Origin: Candidatus Zixiibacteriota bacterium
GTDB lineage: Bacteria > Zixibacteria > MSB-5A5 > DG-27
DNA length: 64,000 bases
Assembly: GCA_030605835.1 (NCBI GenBank)
Contig: JAUWHO010000050.1
Coordinates: forward strand, 1-64,000
Reading direction: 5' to 3'
Made by a program: the position numbers and the translations under genes. The notes under the pieces are model-generated. The model was given only the letters and a program-made list of their open reading frames with translations. It searched no databases and was not told the DNA's origin. How positions within the stretch are numbered: position 1 is the stretch's first letter; each line of letters opens with the position of its first letter. Below, one piece after another: positions 36,821 through 45,300 of the stretch.

Positions 36821-38062
36821 CTATGTTTCTATCGGCAGCGTAACCAAAAAGGTGGTGCGGCGATGGGGAATGCTTTCCGTCAACTGAATCTTTCCCCGGT
36901 GATACTCCTCCACGATCCTTTTGGCCAAAGTCAGACCCAATCCCCAGCCCCTCTTCTTGGTAGTGTAGCCGGGGAGAAAAACTTTGCTCTGCTTTCTGGC
37001 GGGAACCCCCCGCCCGTTATCGCTGACCGTTATCTGCACCCTTTTGCCGTCGTCGCTGGTGGAGGTGGAGACTCGAATCCAACCGTCGGCGGGGCTGATC
37101 ACCTCCAGGGAGTTTTTGATTAGATTCTCCATCACCCAGGAGATAAGTTCCGGATTGGCCTTGACCTCCTTAATCTCTCCGTAGTCCTCCTCGATTTTCA
37201 CTCCCCTGCCGCCCCCGGGGAGCCGCGTCCGGAAGTACGAGACAACCTCTTTTATGGTCTTGTTGAGGTCAACGGACTTGAGTTCCGGCACCGAGCCGAT
37301 CTGTCCGAAGCGGTGAGCCACCTTCTCCAGGCGCTCGATGTCGGCTCGCATCCGTTCTGTGATCTCCTCCAGTTGGTAAGTGGTGAGCCCCTCCGCCTGC
37401 CCGCTCTGGTGTTTCATTTTGATGATCTCCAGCCAGCCCAGAAGGGAGGAGAGAGGGGTCCCCAACTGGTGGGCCGTCTCCTTGGCCATTCCCACCCAGA
37501 TGAAGCGCTGCTCGCTCTTTTTGAGGTTGTGATAGCCGATAAAGGCCACCAGAAGGAACAGCACCACCACTCCACCTTCGATGAGGGGCATCACCCGCAA
37601 CTTCTCCACCATGGGAGAGTCCCCGTAGTGAAGATAGGAGATGACGGTCTTCGGCTCCCCGAAATAGATTGGGATGGGGTCCCTCTTTGAGTCCATTTTC
37701 TTGTAGATTTCGGTTAATCTCCTGGCAGCTTTCGAGGAGGTGTCTCCCGGAGGGACTCCCACCTCTCTCCAGGAGGAGGGCCTTCCTTGAGGGTCAGTCA
37801 CTATGATCGGAAAGTTGCTCTTCTCGATGATTTCCTCGAAGATGACGTTGATCTCGGCACCAGTGGCAGCCTCCGAGGCCGCAAATTGCCACAATCGAGC
37901 GTAAACCCGGGAGGTCTCGGCGATCTCTCTTCGCAGTTGGCTGACAATCAACTGAGTGTAGATTGTAAAGACTAGTCCCACCAGCACAATCCCGAAAACG
38001 AGAAAGGCTTTGAAATAGAAGGAAGAACCGGCGTAACCGGTGCTCAGACGAAGCTTTCTCAT
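36821..38062 (-). CDS. porY: PorY-like sensor histidine kinase
   Basis: 413 residues. One membrane helix (about 17-38, AFLVFGIVLVGLVFTIY), an extracytoplasmic domain of about 125 residues, and a second helix (about 165-183, EGGVVVLFLLVAFIGY). The dimerisation/phosphoacceptor sequence GMAKETAHQLGTPLSSLLGWLE (His near 196) closely matches PorY-type kinases. It is followed by N-box VMENLIKNSLEV, G1 SDNGRGVP and G2 GWGLGLTLAKRI. It lies 29 bp upstream of the porX-like gene. The signal is unknown. It heads the minus-strand run that continues into tsaE. Confidence 0.83.
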   Translation of the reverse strand: MRKLRLSTGYAGSSFYFKAFLVFGIVLVGLVFTIYTQLIVSQLRREIAETSRVYARLWQFAASEAATGAEINVIFEEIIEKSNFPIIVTDPQGRPSSWREVGVPPGDTSSKAARRLTEIYKKMDSKRDPIPIYFGEPKTVISYLHYGDSPMVEKLRVMPLIEGGVVVLFLLVAFIGYHNLKKSEQRFIWVGMAKETAHQLGTPLSSLLGWLEIIKMKHQSGQAEGLTTYQLEEITERMRADIERLEKVAHRFGQIGSVPELKSVDLNKTIKEVVSYFRTRLPGGGRGVKIEEDYGEIKEVKANPELISWVMENLIKNSLEVISPADGWIRVSTSTSDDGKRVQITVSDNGRGVPARKQSKVFLPGYTTKKRGWGLGLTLAKRIVEEYHRGKIQLTESIPHRRTTFLVTLPIET

Positions 38063-38082
38063 AAGTCTCTACCTCAGAGAAA

Positions 38083-38103
38083 CCCCACACTGTTGGGGGC
38101 TAC
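38083..38103 (-). repeat. REP-like palindrome with GTAG flank
   Basis: CCCCA-CACTGT-TGGGG followed by G-CTAC (38100-38103). It is located just upstream of the histidine kinase gene. Confidence 0.4.
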
Positions 38104-38215
38104 GGAGGAAGTCGGGCGTTCTCTACCTCCTTCTTTTCCTCTTTCAAGCCGCACAGCTTTTTAAACTTGCTGTGTGAGAGCTACTTTCTGGCAACTGAGA
38201 AAGCAGCACGGAGGC

Positions 38216-38252
38216 CACTCACTACTCACCACTAACCACTAACCACTCACCC
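38216..38252 (-). repeat. Heptamer tandem array on the serS stop codon
   Basis: On the minus strand about five degenerate copies of GTTAGTG / GTGAGTG begin with the serS TGA stop (38249-38247) and run about 35 nt downstream. Confidence 0.6.
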
Positions 38253-39527
38253 CTCCGGTCCGATTTCGTCAAGATTCCCCATATAGGGTCTCAACACCTC
38301 CGGCACGATAATGGTACCCCTTTCGGTTTGAAAATTTTCGATGATTGCAATCAGGGTTCGGGGGAGCGCCACCCCGGAGCCATTGAGGGTGTGGACAAAT
38401 TCGGGTTTGGCTTTGGGAAGGGGACGGCATCTAATATTGGCCCGACGAGCCTGAAAGTCCTCGTAGTTGCTGCAGGATGACACCTCCAGGTACTTATCCA
38501 CACCGGCGGCGTACACTTCTAAGTCGTAACATTTGGAGGCCGCAAAGCTCAAATCCCCGGTGCACAGGACCCGCACCCGGTAAGGTAATCCCAGAAGTTG
38601 AAGAATCTCTTCCGCATCCTTCACCAGCGATTCTAATTCCTGATGAGAAGACTGCGGCTTCACGAACTTCACCAGTTCGACCTTGTTGAACTCGTGGACT
38701 CTCATCAATCCCCGGGTATCCTTTCCGTAAGAGCCGGATTCCCTTCGGAAACAAGGGGTGAATGCGGTATAATAGAGGGGCAATTCCTCGGCCTTCAAGA
38801 TTTCGTCCCGATGCAGGTTGGTCAGCGGAACCTCGGCGGTGGGAATCAGAAAGAGGTCGTCCTTCTCGACAACGTACATATCGTATTCTAACTTCGGCAG
38901 TTGCCCGGTGCTTACCATCGAGGCCCGGCCCGATAAGATCGGAGGCAGAACTTCGCAATAACCATGTTTTCGGGTGTGAATGTCCAGCATGAAGTTGATC
39001 AAGGCTCGTTCCAGAAGAGCACCACGACCGATAGTCATAACGAAACCGCTGCCGGCAAGCTTCACCGCCCGCGCTAAGTCCAGGATGTTGAGCATCTCTC
39101 CCAGCTCCCAGTGAGGCCGCGGGGTGAAATCGAGGTGAGGAAGCTCCCCCCACTCCCTGATCACAACGTTGTCCTCCTCACCGGCGCCGATCGGGACGGA
39201 GGGATGAGGGATATTTGGCACCGTCAAGAGGATCTTCTCCAGCTCCGCCTCGACTTCTCTCAACTCAGAATCGAGTTCGGATATCCGATGTGAGACCTCC
39301 TTCATCTCCGCCATTAACTTGGAGGCATCCTTTTTGTCCTTCTTGAGCTGGGCGATCTGCTCCGAGGTCTGGTTCCGGACTCTCTTTAAGTTCTCGACCT
39401 CCTTGAGAAGCTGACGTCTCACCTCATCCCGCTTGAAAAGGAGGTCGAGGTCAGCATCCTCCCCCTTGTTCTGGATGGCCTCTTTTACAATCTCGCTGTT
39501 TTCACGAATGAACTTGAGGTCTAGCAT
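38247..39527 (-). CDS. serS: Seryl-tRNA synthetase
   Basis: A 426-residue class II aminoacyl-tRNA synthetase. The N-terminal coiled-coil arm (about 25-110, rich in Lys/Glu) binds tRNA-Ser. The catalytic core shows motif 2 [24 protein letters not shown], cut here to its key arginines near 262-275, and motif 3 [19 protein letters not shown] 39527 gives the family start [16 protein letters not shown]. Upstream (39528-39749) no gene is seen; a GTTTC/GAAAC inverted repeat lies near 39605. The stop codon is the first triplet of a tandem array. Confidence 0.97.
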   Translation of the reverse strand: MLDLKFIRENSEIVKEAIQNKGEDADLDLLFKRDEVRRQLLKEVENLKRVRNQTSEQIAQLKKDKKDASKLMAEMKEVSHRISELDSELREVEAELEKILLTVPNIPHPSVPIGAGEEDNVVIREWGELPHLDFTPRPHWELGEMLNILDLARAVKLAGSGFVMTIGRGALLERALINFMLDIHTRKHGYCEVLPPILSGRASMVSTGQLPKLEYDMYVVEKDDLFLIPTAEVPLTNLHRDEILKAEELPLYYTAFTPCFRRESGSYGKDTRGLMRVHEFNKVELVKFVKPQSSHQELESLVKDAEEILQLLGLPYRVRVLCTGDLSFAASKCYDLEVYAAGVDKYLEVSSCSNYEDFQARRANIRCRPLPKAKPEFVHTLNGSGVALPRTLIAIIENFQTERGTIIVPEVLRPYMGNLDEIGPEG

Positions 39528-39749
39528 CGATCACCTTCCGGATGCGAACTCATACAGCCATAATCGGAAACCTGCGCTTTCACTTTCAGGAATATATCAA
39601 AAATCGTTTCTCGAAAGAAACAAAAAATCTCGTGACTGACAGGCTGAGGCAGAAGTGGAGGGACAAAGAGAAAAAGACAGAGGGACAACCCTTAATGTGA
39701 CCACTGCTGAATCAAACCTGCTTGAGGGGGCTGCGCTGTCGGTTCAGCG

Positions 39750-40346
39750 CTAAACGCTGAGATTCCCCGTTTCGCTCTGAGTCTCTCCTGAACGGGAACG
39801 AATCACCTCCACCGCCTCCCTGAGTCCGGCGACTTTGAAATCTGCCCGCACTCTGGGAGGATTCCTCCGCTCCACTCTGTTCTTGTTAACTAGTATGGTT
39901 CGGCTTTTGAGCCTTTTCCCCGCCAGAATATCTGATTCCTTGTCGCCGATGACCCAGGAGCCGACAAGTTCGATCCCGAGAGCCCTTTGTGCCTGATGAA
40001 ACAGTCCCAGCTTCGGTTTGCGACACCGACATTTATCTTCCGGGGCGTGGGGACATAACAGGATGGCATCGATCTTGACGCCACCAGAGTGTAAGCGGTC
40101 AACCATCCAGCGATTTAGCTCTTCCACCTCTTCAAGGGAGAAATAGCCTCGCCCGATGCCGGATTGATTGGAAATGACAACCTTCTTGTACTCAGAGGGT
40201 ATGGAGCGCAACGCTTCGATCGCCCCGGGCAGGAAGAGAAAATCCGCCCTGCGGTGGACGAAACCGGCGTCGTAGTTGATGACCCCATCTCTGTCCAAAA
40301 AGACCGCCTTCCATCCGGGTTTTCTTGATGACCTGGGGCTATGCAT
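39750..40346 (-). CDS. gmhB: D-glycero-D-manno-heptose 1,7-bisphosphate 7-phosphatase
   Basis: A 198-residue HAD-IIIA phosphatase acting in heptose nucleotide synthesis for lipopolysaccharide core. Nucleophile motif FLDRDGVIN (about 16-24), SNQSGIGRG (motif II), the zinc-binding CPHAPEDKCRCRKP loop and VIGDKESDILAG (motif IV) are visible. AAAGGAG abuts the ATG at 40346 almost without a spacer. It is the last gene of the polysaccharide run; a heptosyltransferase-family GT9 lies in the same run. A TCAGCG/CGCTGA hairpin spans the stop codon. Confidence 0.9.
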   Translation of the reverse strand: MHSPRSSRKPGWKAVFLDRDGVINYDAGFVHRRADFLFLPGAIEALRSIPSEYKKVVISNQSGIGRGYFSLEEVEELNRWMVDRLHSGGVKIDAILLCPHAPEDKCRCRKPKLGLFHQAQRALGIELVGSWVIGDKESDILAGKRLKSRTILVNKNRVERRNPPRVRADFKVAGLREAVEVIRSRSGETQSETGNLSV

Positions 40347-40468
40347 CTCCTTTCAGCGGAGCTTATCCTTCATTTCGGGAGAATCCGAGAATCGCAAGGA
40401 GTACCCTGCGATGAAGAGCCTGCGAAGTCCCACGGAGAACCTTAACGCCCCCCAAACCAGAGGTCGGC

Positions 40469-41647
40469 TCAACCACCATTCCGGCTTGAGTTCACCAGTT
40501 CCAGATAGATTTTTTCCATATCTTTAACCAGGCGGGTGTGACTCAGATGGGGGTATACTTTGTTGCGAGCATTCTCGCCGAAGGTCTTCCGCAGCTTCTC
40601 GTCTCGAATGAGCTTAAGCAGAGCTTCGGTCAGAGCTCTTGGGTCTTTGGCGGGGACAACGAAACCGCACTTGCCCTCGTCAACGAGCTCGCTTATCCCC
40701 CCAACATCGGTCGCCACCACCGGTCTTCCAGAGGCCAAAGCCTCGATGAGCGCAAGAGGAAGGCCTTCGCTCAGAGAAGTGAATACCATAATATCAGAAT
40801 CAGCGTAAATATTTCCCACATCCCTTCTGAATCCCAGGAAACGCACCCGGCCATCAAGCTCTAATTGCCGAACAAGTTCCTCCAGCTCTCCACGCAGCTC
40901 TCCATCTCCAGCGATTACGAAGCAGGCCTCGGGAGCAGAATCCTTCAGAAGTTTTATGCTTTGCAAAAGGTAACGATGACCCTTGGCAGGTACCAATCGG
41001 GAGACATTTCCGATTAGTATCTCCTGTTCGCTAACTCCCAGCTCTCTCCGTAAGTTGCCTCGACATCCGTCAATCGATAGATATTCGTCTAGCTCCAGCC
41101 CTGGCGGAATGGTCACTAACTTTTCCGGAGAGCAAACGTCAAAAGCCAATATCTCTTTCCTGACATTTTCGCTCACCGCCACCAAGAGGCTGCAACGTTG
41201 AGCCAACAGCCGTTCCACTAAAACAAAAATACTGGTCTTGATTTTGCTGAAGTAATTGAAAAAGATGTGACCATGGAAGGTGTGGATTATCACCTTGGTG
41301 CCAGCCAGAAGAGCCGCCAATCGCCCCAAAGCTCCCGCCTTCGATTGGTGCGTGTCCACGATGTCGGGCCTCTCCCTGCGGATGAGGCGGAACAACTTCC
41401 AGAAGGCCAGAATGTCTTTCCTAAGAGAGACCTCACGCTCCATCTCCGGTATATAACAGATCGACTTCAGTCCCTTCTGCCGAGCAAACTCCAGCATACT
41501 CCCCTCGGTCTCACCCTCCGTCCCCCTCACCAGAACACAATCGAAAACCTCTTTGTCCTGGTGGGCGGTGAGGACGATGGCATGATAGGTAGAGCCTCCA
41601 ACCGCCAGACGGGAGATGATGCGCAGGATTTTGATTTTCTTCTTCAT
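40469..41647 (-). CDS. Family 4 glycosyltransferase, copy A
   Basis: A 392-residue GT-B retaining glycosyltransferase. It starts MKKKIKILRIISRLAVGGST (glycine-rich acceptor side), with VDTHQSKAGALGRLAALLAG and the donor-side EGLPLALIEALASGRPVVATDVGG carrying the ExxxxxxxE motif. It is closely similar to copy B at 55398-56570, and the first 200 bp of the coding sequence plus the immediate upstream DNA are nearly identical. ATG 41647 is taken because both copies share it. The sugar donor and acceptor cannot be deduced. Confidence 0.88.
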   Translation of the reverse strand: MKKKIKILRIISRLAVGGSTYHAIVLTAHQDKEVFDCVLVRGTEGETEGSMLEFARQKGLKSICYIPEMEREVSLRKDILAFWKLFRLIRRERPDIVDTHQSKAGALGRLAALLAGTKVIIHTFHGHIFFNYFSKIKTSIFVLVERLLAQRCSLLVAVSENVRKEILAFDVCSPEKLVTIPPGLELDEYLSIDGCRGNLRRELGVSEQEILIGNVSRLVPAKGHRYLLQSIKLLKDSAPEACFVIAGDGELRGELEELVRQLELDGRVRFLGFRRDVGNIYADSDIMVFTSLSEGLPLALIEALASGRPVVATDVGGISELVDEGKCGFVVPAKDPRALTEALLKLIRDEKLRKTFGENARNKVYPHLSHTRLVKDMEKIYLELVNSSRNGG

Positions 41648-41754
41648 GATCTTAAGCCTCGCAGTACGTGCCTCCAGACCTCTCGGCCAAGAGGACAATT
41701 AAAGATCCCGGTCCCAAGTAACAGACACAAGGTCCATTTAGATGTGATTTTCAA

Positions 41755-41762
41755 CACCTCCT
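41755..41762 (-). promoter_or_regulatory. Upstream AGGAGGTG motif, copy A
   Basis: A perfect extended Shine-Dalgarno sequence 107 nt before the glycosyltransferase start. The same motif is at the same distance before copy B (56677-56684). Confidence 0.35.
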
Positions 41763-41841
41763 CAAATAGGACAATCTGCTTAACAAAAGCAGTAGCCGAG
41801 ATCTCTAATTCCACCTCCTATTGACTCTACGTGAACGTCTC

Positions 41842-42984
41842 TCATTTGGCTGCAGTGATAAAACCGGGCTGCCGAGCTCCGTTCAACAAGCTCAAATAGA
41901 TGTTGGCCATCTTATCCGTCATCTCCCGGATGTCAAAATTCGCCTCCACCTTTCGGCGGGCCTTAACCCCGATCTTCGTTCTCAGGTGAGGATCCCTGAG
42001 TAGCTGGAGGATTCTGGCCGCCAGGGCTTCCGGATCTTTGGGCGGCACCAGGAATCCGTCCACTCCCTCTTCTATTATGTCAACTACCCCCTCGACTCTG
42101 GTTGCCACCACCGGTAGACCGCAAGCCATGGCCTCAACGATAGCGATGCCGAAGGCTTCCCAATTGGAGGCCTGGACGAAAACATCGAAACCGGCCAGAA
42201 TATCAGGGAGCTCTGCCGGAGATCTCTGTCCCATAAACTCCACTGCCTCTGAGACACCTAACTGCTCCGCCTTGTGCCGTAAAGGTTTGAGAAGCTCACC
42301 TGCACCCACAATCTTGAATCTCGAGGTCGGCCTCTCCTTCAACACTCTCTTGGCGCCCTCCAGCAAGGTGTCATACCCTTTTTGGGGATGCAACCTTCCC
42401 ACCGAGCCGATTACCGGACTCTTGGGATTCTCGATGGCGGCATCCCCGGAGTTCCTCGTCTTGAAGAGTCTGGTATCAATAGCGTTGTGAAGGACCTCGA
42501 CTCTCTCTGGGCGGCAGCCCTCCTTGAAGACCACATAATCTCTCACTGGTTTGGAAACCGCCAATATCAAGGAATCGATCGGCGCTGACAATCTTTCAAG
42601 CTGACGCACCAGACCTTTCTCCTTGTGATCGTAAGCATAGTGTCTGCTGCTCAGGATCGCTCTCACCCCCAGGAGCTTGGCTACAAATCTGCCGATAAGC
42701 GCCGCCTGTGTCAGGTGAGTGTGGATAATGTCGATCTCACGCTCCCAGATGAAATTAACCAGTTTTGGGAGGAAGAGCAGGTCAATTTTTCCCTCATTGC
42801 TGAAGTCGATCACCTCCGCACCGGCGTCTCTCATCTGTTGGGCCAGCGTCCCCGGTCCCAGGAAATACGCGATCGTGAGACTGAACTTCTCTTTGTCGAA
42901 GTGTCTGACGGTATTCAGGAGCAGAGTCTCCGCTCCTGCCGGCTCAATCTCGTTTATCAGGTGAAGGACGTTAATTTTTGGCAA
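41842..42984 (-). CDS. Family 4 glycosyltransferase
   Basis: A 380-residue GT-B enzyme. N-terminal VLHLINEIEPAGAETLLLN, VGRLHPQKGYDTLLEGAKRVL at the domain junction and EAFGIAIVEAMACGLPVVAT with the catalytic/phosphate-binding glutamates are typical of GT4. The TTG start at 42984 overlaps the end of the GT9 gene by 14 bp, and AAGGGG about 8 nt upstream suggests coupling. It probably adds a sugar to the repeat unit or core; specificity unknown. Confidence 0.86.
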   Translation of the reverse strand: MPKINVLHLINEIEPAGAETLLLNTVRHFDKEKFSLTIAYFLGPGTLAQQMRDAGAEVIDFSNEGKIDLLFLPKLVNFIWEREIDIIHTHLTQAALIGRFVAKLLGVRAILSSRHYAYDHKEKGLVRQLERLSAPIDSLILAVSKPVRDYVVFKEGCRPERVEVLHNAIDTRLFKTRNSGDAAIENPKSPVIGSVGRLHPQKGYDTLLEGAKRVLKERPTSRFKIVGAGELLKPLRHKAEQLGVSEAVEFMGQRSPAELPDILAGFDVFVQASNWEAFGIAIVEAMACGLPVVATRVEGVVDIIEEGVDGFLVPPKDPEALAARILQLLRDPHLRTKIGVKARRKVEANFDIREMTDKMANIYLSLLNGARQPGFITAAK

Positions 42985-44149
42985 GTCCGATTCCCCTTCT
43001 AACTTTCAGAAGCTTATCAACCTTCTCCAGCACCTGGTCGACCTCTACCGGCTGCAGGCAGATGTTTTCAGGCATGTAGCAATCTCCAGCGTAACATGGT
43101 CCACATCTTACCGGACGATAACAGATCTCAGAGTTGGGACCGTAAGGACGGTAGCGTTCAATATCGGCGGTTCCCATCAAAGCCACGGTTGGAACGCCCA
43201 GAGCGGCGGCAACGTGGGTAGGACCGCTATCGTTGCCCACAAACAGTTGTGCCTGTTCAATCAAAGCCGCAAACCCTACCAGAGACAATTCCCCCGCTTG
43301 AATGATTGCCCGCCCTCGCATAAAGATCTTGATCCTCCGAAGCAAACCTGCTTCGGCACCATTTCCACACAACACCACTTGCAGATTGTACCGATCGATT
43401 ATTTCATCTGCCAGCCGGGCAAATTTCTCCGGCGCCCATCTCCTGATTTCCCAATAAGACCCGGGCTGCAATACAACAAAGGCATCCAACCCGTGTGTTT
43501 CCGCGAAACGCTTGGCCTCCTCCCGGTTCTCGGTTCTGAGAGGGAAGTACAGTCCCGCATTGCTTCTTTCGACGCCAACTTTCTCCAGTATCTGGCAGTT
43601 TCTTGAAACCTCGTGTCCCATTTTGATATCTCTTCTCACCCCACCCAGTAATAACGTCCAGTACTTTTTAAGGGTATCTTTCGTCCTCAGCGTGTCTCTC
43701 TCGGCACGATAGGCTCTGAAAATGTATGATAAGGCAAGTAGAATGGTGAAAAGGTCAGAACTCAAGTCCACAATGAGGTCAAATCCCTCCCTTCGCAGTT
43801 CCCGTAAGAGTGGCAGATTCTTTACCAAACTGTAACTCTTGCCAGCGCGCTTACAGAAGAACTTGGGGTCGTATACAATCACCCCGTCTAAGTTCCCGTC
43901 ACCGCTGAAAACTGACGCCATTTGGGAGTTCGTCAGAAGCACAGTCTCCGCCTCCGGAAAGCTCTCCCGCAAAGAGGAGAACACCCCGGTTGCCACCGCT
44001 AGATCCCCCAGGTAGTCGGTCTTCACAATCAAGATCTTTTTTATCCTCTCCCTGTCTTTGATCTTCTTACTGTAGAATAAGAAGTTCACAAAACTGGAGG
44101 AGAGGTATCTCAGAAATTCTAGGCTCTGGACTCGAAAAGCATTGAACAT
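42971..44149 (-). CDS. Family 9 glycosyltransferase (heptosyltransferase family)
   Basis: 392 residues. KILIVKTDYLGDLAVATGVF near residue 38, VVLQPGSYWEIRRWAPEKFA and the donor-site FVGNDSGPTHVAAALGVPTVALMG are hallmarks of ADP-heptose:LPS heptosyltransferases. A cysteine-rich patch near the C-terminus (RCGPCYAGDCYMPENICLQP) is common in this family. The first 35 residues before the core are an amphipathic extension. GmhB in the same run fits a heptose-containing glycan. Confidence 0.88.
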   Translation of the reverse strand: MFNAFRVQSLEFLRYLSSSFVNFLFYSKKIKDRERIKKILIVKTDYLGDLAVATGVFSSLRESFPEAETVLLTNSQMASVFSGDGNLDGVIVYDPKFFCKRAGKSYSLVKNLPLLRELRREGFDLIVDLSSDLFTILLALSYIFRAYRAERDTLRTKDTLKKYWTLLLGGVRRDIKMGHEVSRNCQILEKVGVERSNAGLYFPLRTENREEAKRFAETHGLDAFVVLQPGSYWEIRRWAPEKFARLADEIIDRYNLQVVLCGNGAEAGLLRRIKIFMRGRAIIQAGELSLVGFAALIEQAQLFVGNDSGPTHVAAALGVPTVALMGTADIERYRPYGPNSEICYRPVRCGPCYAGDCYMPENICLQPVEVDQVLEKVDKLLKVRRGIGLAKN

Positions 44150-44152
44150 AAG

Positions 44153-45283
44153 CTAACTTCCCAGCTCTTGATACACTTTCAACGTCTCGATGGCAGTCTT
44201 TCTCCAGTCGAAGCTCTTCGCCCTCTCTTTACCCTTTTCTGAAAGCATCAGAGCATAGTCCCTGTCGAAGAGGATTTTTTCAATCCCCCAGGCTATCTCC
44301 TCCGAATTAGCAGGGTCCACGAGATGCGCAGCCCCCGAGGCGATTTCGGACATGGAGGAGTTGTTGGAGGTGACCACCGGAGTTCCGGAAGCCATCGCCT
44401 CCAGCACCGGTAGCCCAAAACCCTCGTAAAAGGAGGGATAGACGAACGCCGCGGCATTGTGGTACAGTGAGGGAAGCTCTCCATAAGGTACGTAACCCAA
44501 AAGGCGGATCTGATCTCGATACTTAGAACTGTCCAACCTGTCGAGAAACTCCTGGTAAAGCCAGCCTTTACCTCCGACGATTACGAGCTGATGAGGAACC
44601 CCCTTCGATTCCTTGAGCAGACAGAAAGCCTCCAGAAGTCCGACTAGATTTTTCCTTGGCTCCAAGGCCCCAACGGACAATATATAAGGAGAGTCGAGGT
44701 CATACTTTCCGACCACCCCCTCCTGCCTCCACACAGCCTCCGCGAATCTCCTTTCAACTCCGGGGTAGACAACAGTGATTTTCTGCTCTGGCACTTTAAA
44801 TAGCTCTGCCAAATCCGCTTTCGTGTTCTCCGAGTCTGCGCAAATTCTGTCCGCAGAAGGGATTGCATTCCGAAAGCACCGCCGGTAAAAATTCACCATC
44901 CGTTGCGGATGAAACTGAGGAAACCTAAAAACCGAGAGATCGTGCACGGTTAAAACCAGTTTGGCTTTCTGGGTTGGCCAGGGGAAAAAGGCAGTGGAGT
45001 GAAACAGCTCTACCTTCCCGAGCAGATGCTCAACCTTGGGCAGATTCAGGTTCAGGCACAACCAACTCATGATTCGACCTGGCACTCTAATCTTTTGAAC
45101 CCGGAAATTCCCTTGCCGCGGGTGATAGAAGCTGGCCCTATCGACCGGCCTAAAATAGTGATAAAGCAAACGATAGTGGTTATGAATATCTATCATTGAG
45201 AGATTGTCCAGAAGATTGATTATATATCTCCCTATCCCCGTGGGTTTCCCCAGCGCCAGGCTGGCATCAATTCCTATTATCAT
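44153..45283 (-). CDS. Family 4 glycosyltransferase (mannosyltransferase-like)
   Basis: A 376-residue GT-B enzyme. The N-terminus MIIGIDASLALGKPTGIGRY resembles the WbpY/MtfB-type subgroup that often transfers mannose. LSVGALEPRKNLVGLLEAF and YEGFGLPVLEAMASGTPVVTSNNSS complete the donor site. The gene ends 4 bp before the GT9 start. Mannose specificity is only suggested by family resemblance and by the GDP-mannose-type gene in the locus. Confidence 0.86.
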   Translation of the reverse strand: MIIGIDASLALGKPTGIGRYIINLLDNLSMIDIHNHYRLLYHYFRPVDRASFYHPRQGNFRVQKIRVPGRIMSWLCLNLNLPKVEHLLGKVELFHSTAFFPWPTQKAKLVLTVHDLSVFRFPQFHPQRMVNFYRRCFRNAIPSADRICADSENTKADLAELFKVPEQKITVVYPGVERRFAEAVWRQEGVVGKYDLDSPYILSVGALEPRKNLVGLLEAFCLLKESKGVPHQLVIVGGKGWLYQEFLDRLDSSKYRDQIRLLGYVPYGELPSLYHNAAAFVYPSFYEGFGLPVLEAMASGTPVVTSNNSSMSEIASGAAHLVDPANSEEIAWGIEKILFDRDYALMLSEKGKERAKSFDWRKTAIETLKVYQELGS

Positions 45284-45300
45284 TCTACGACCGAGTCTTC

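Noticed and set aside
36105-36887. 260-codon plus-strand frame over the porX-like gene
   Set aside because: Antisense shadow; porX carries conserved receiver and PglZ motifs.
38216-38252. CRISPR-like repeats
   Set aside because: Units are 7-8 nt and contiguous without spacers.
39744-39760. Terminator at the gmhB stop (TCAGCG/CGCTGA hairpin)
   Set aside because: Stem is short and there is no downstream T-run on the transcribed strand.
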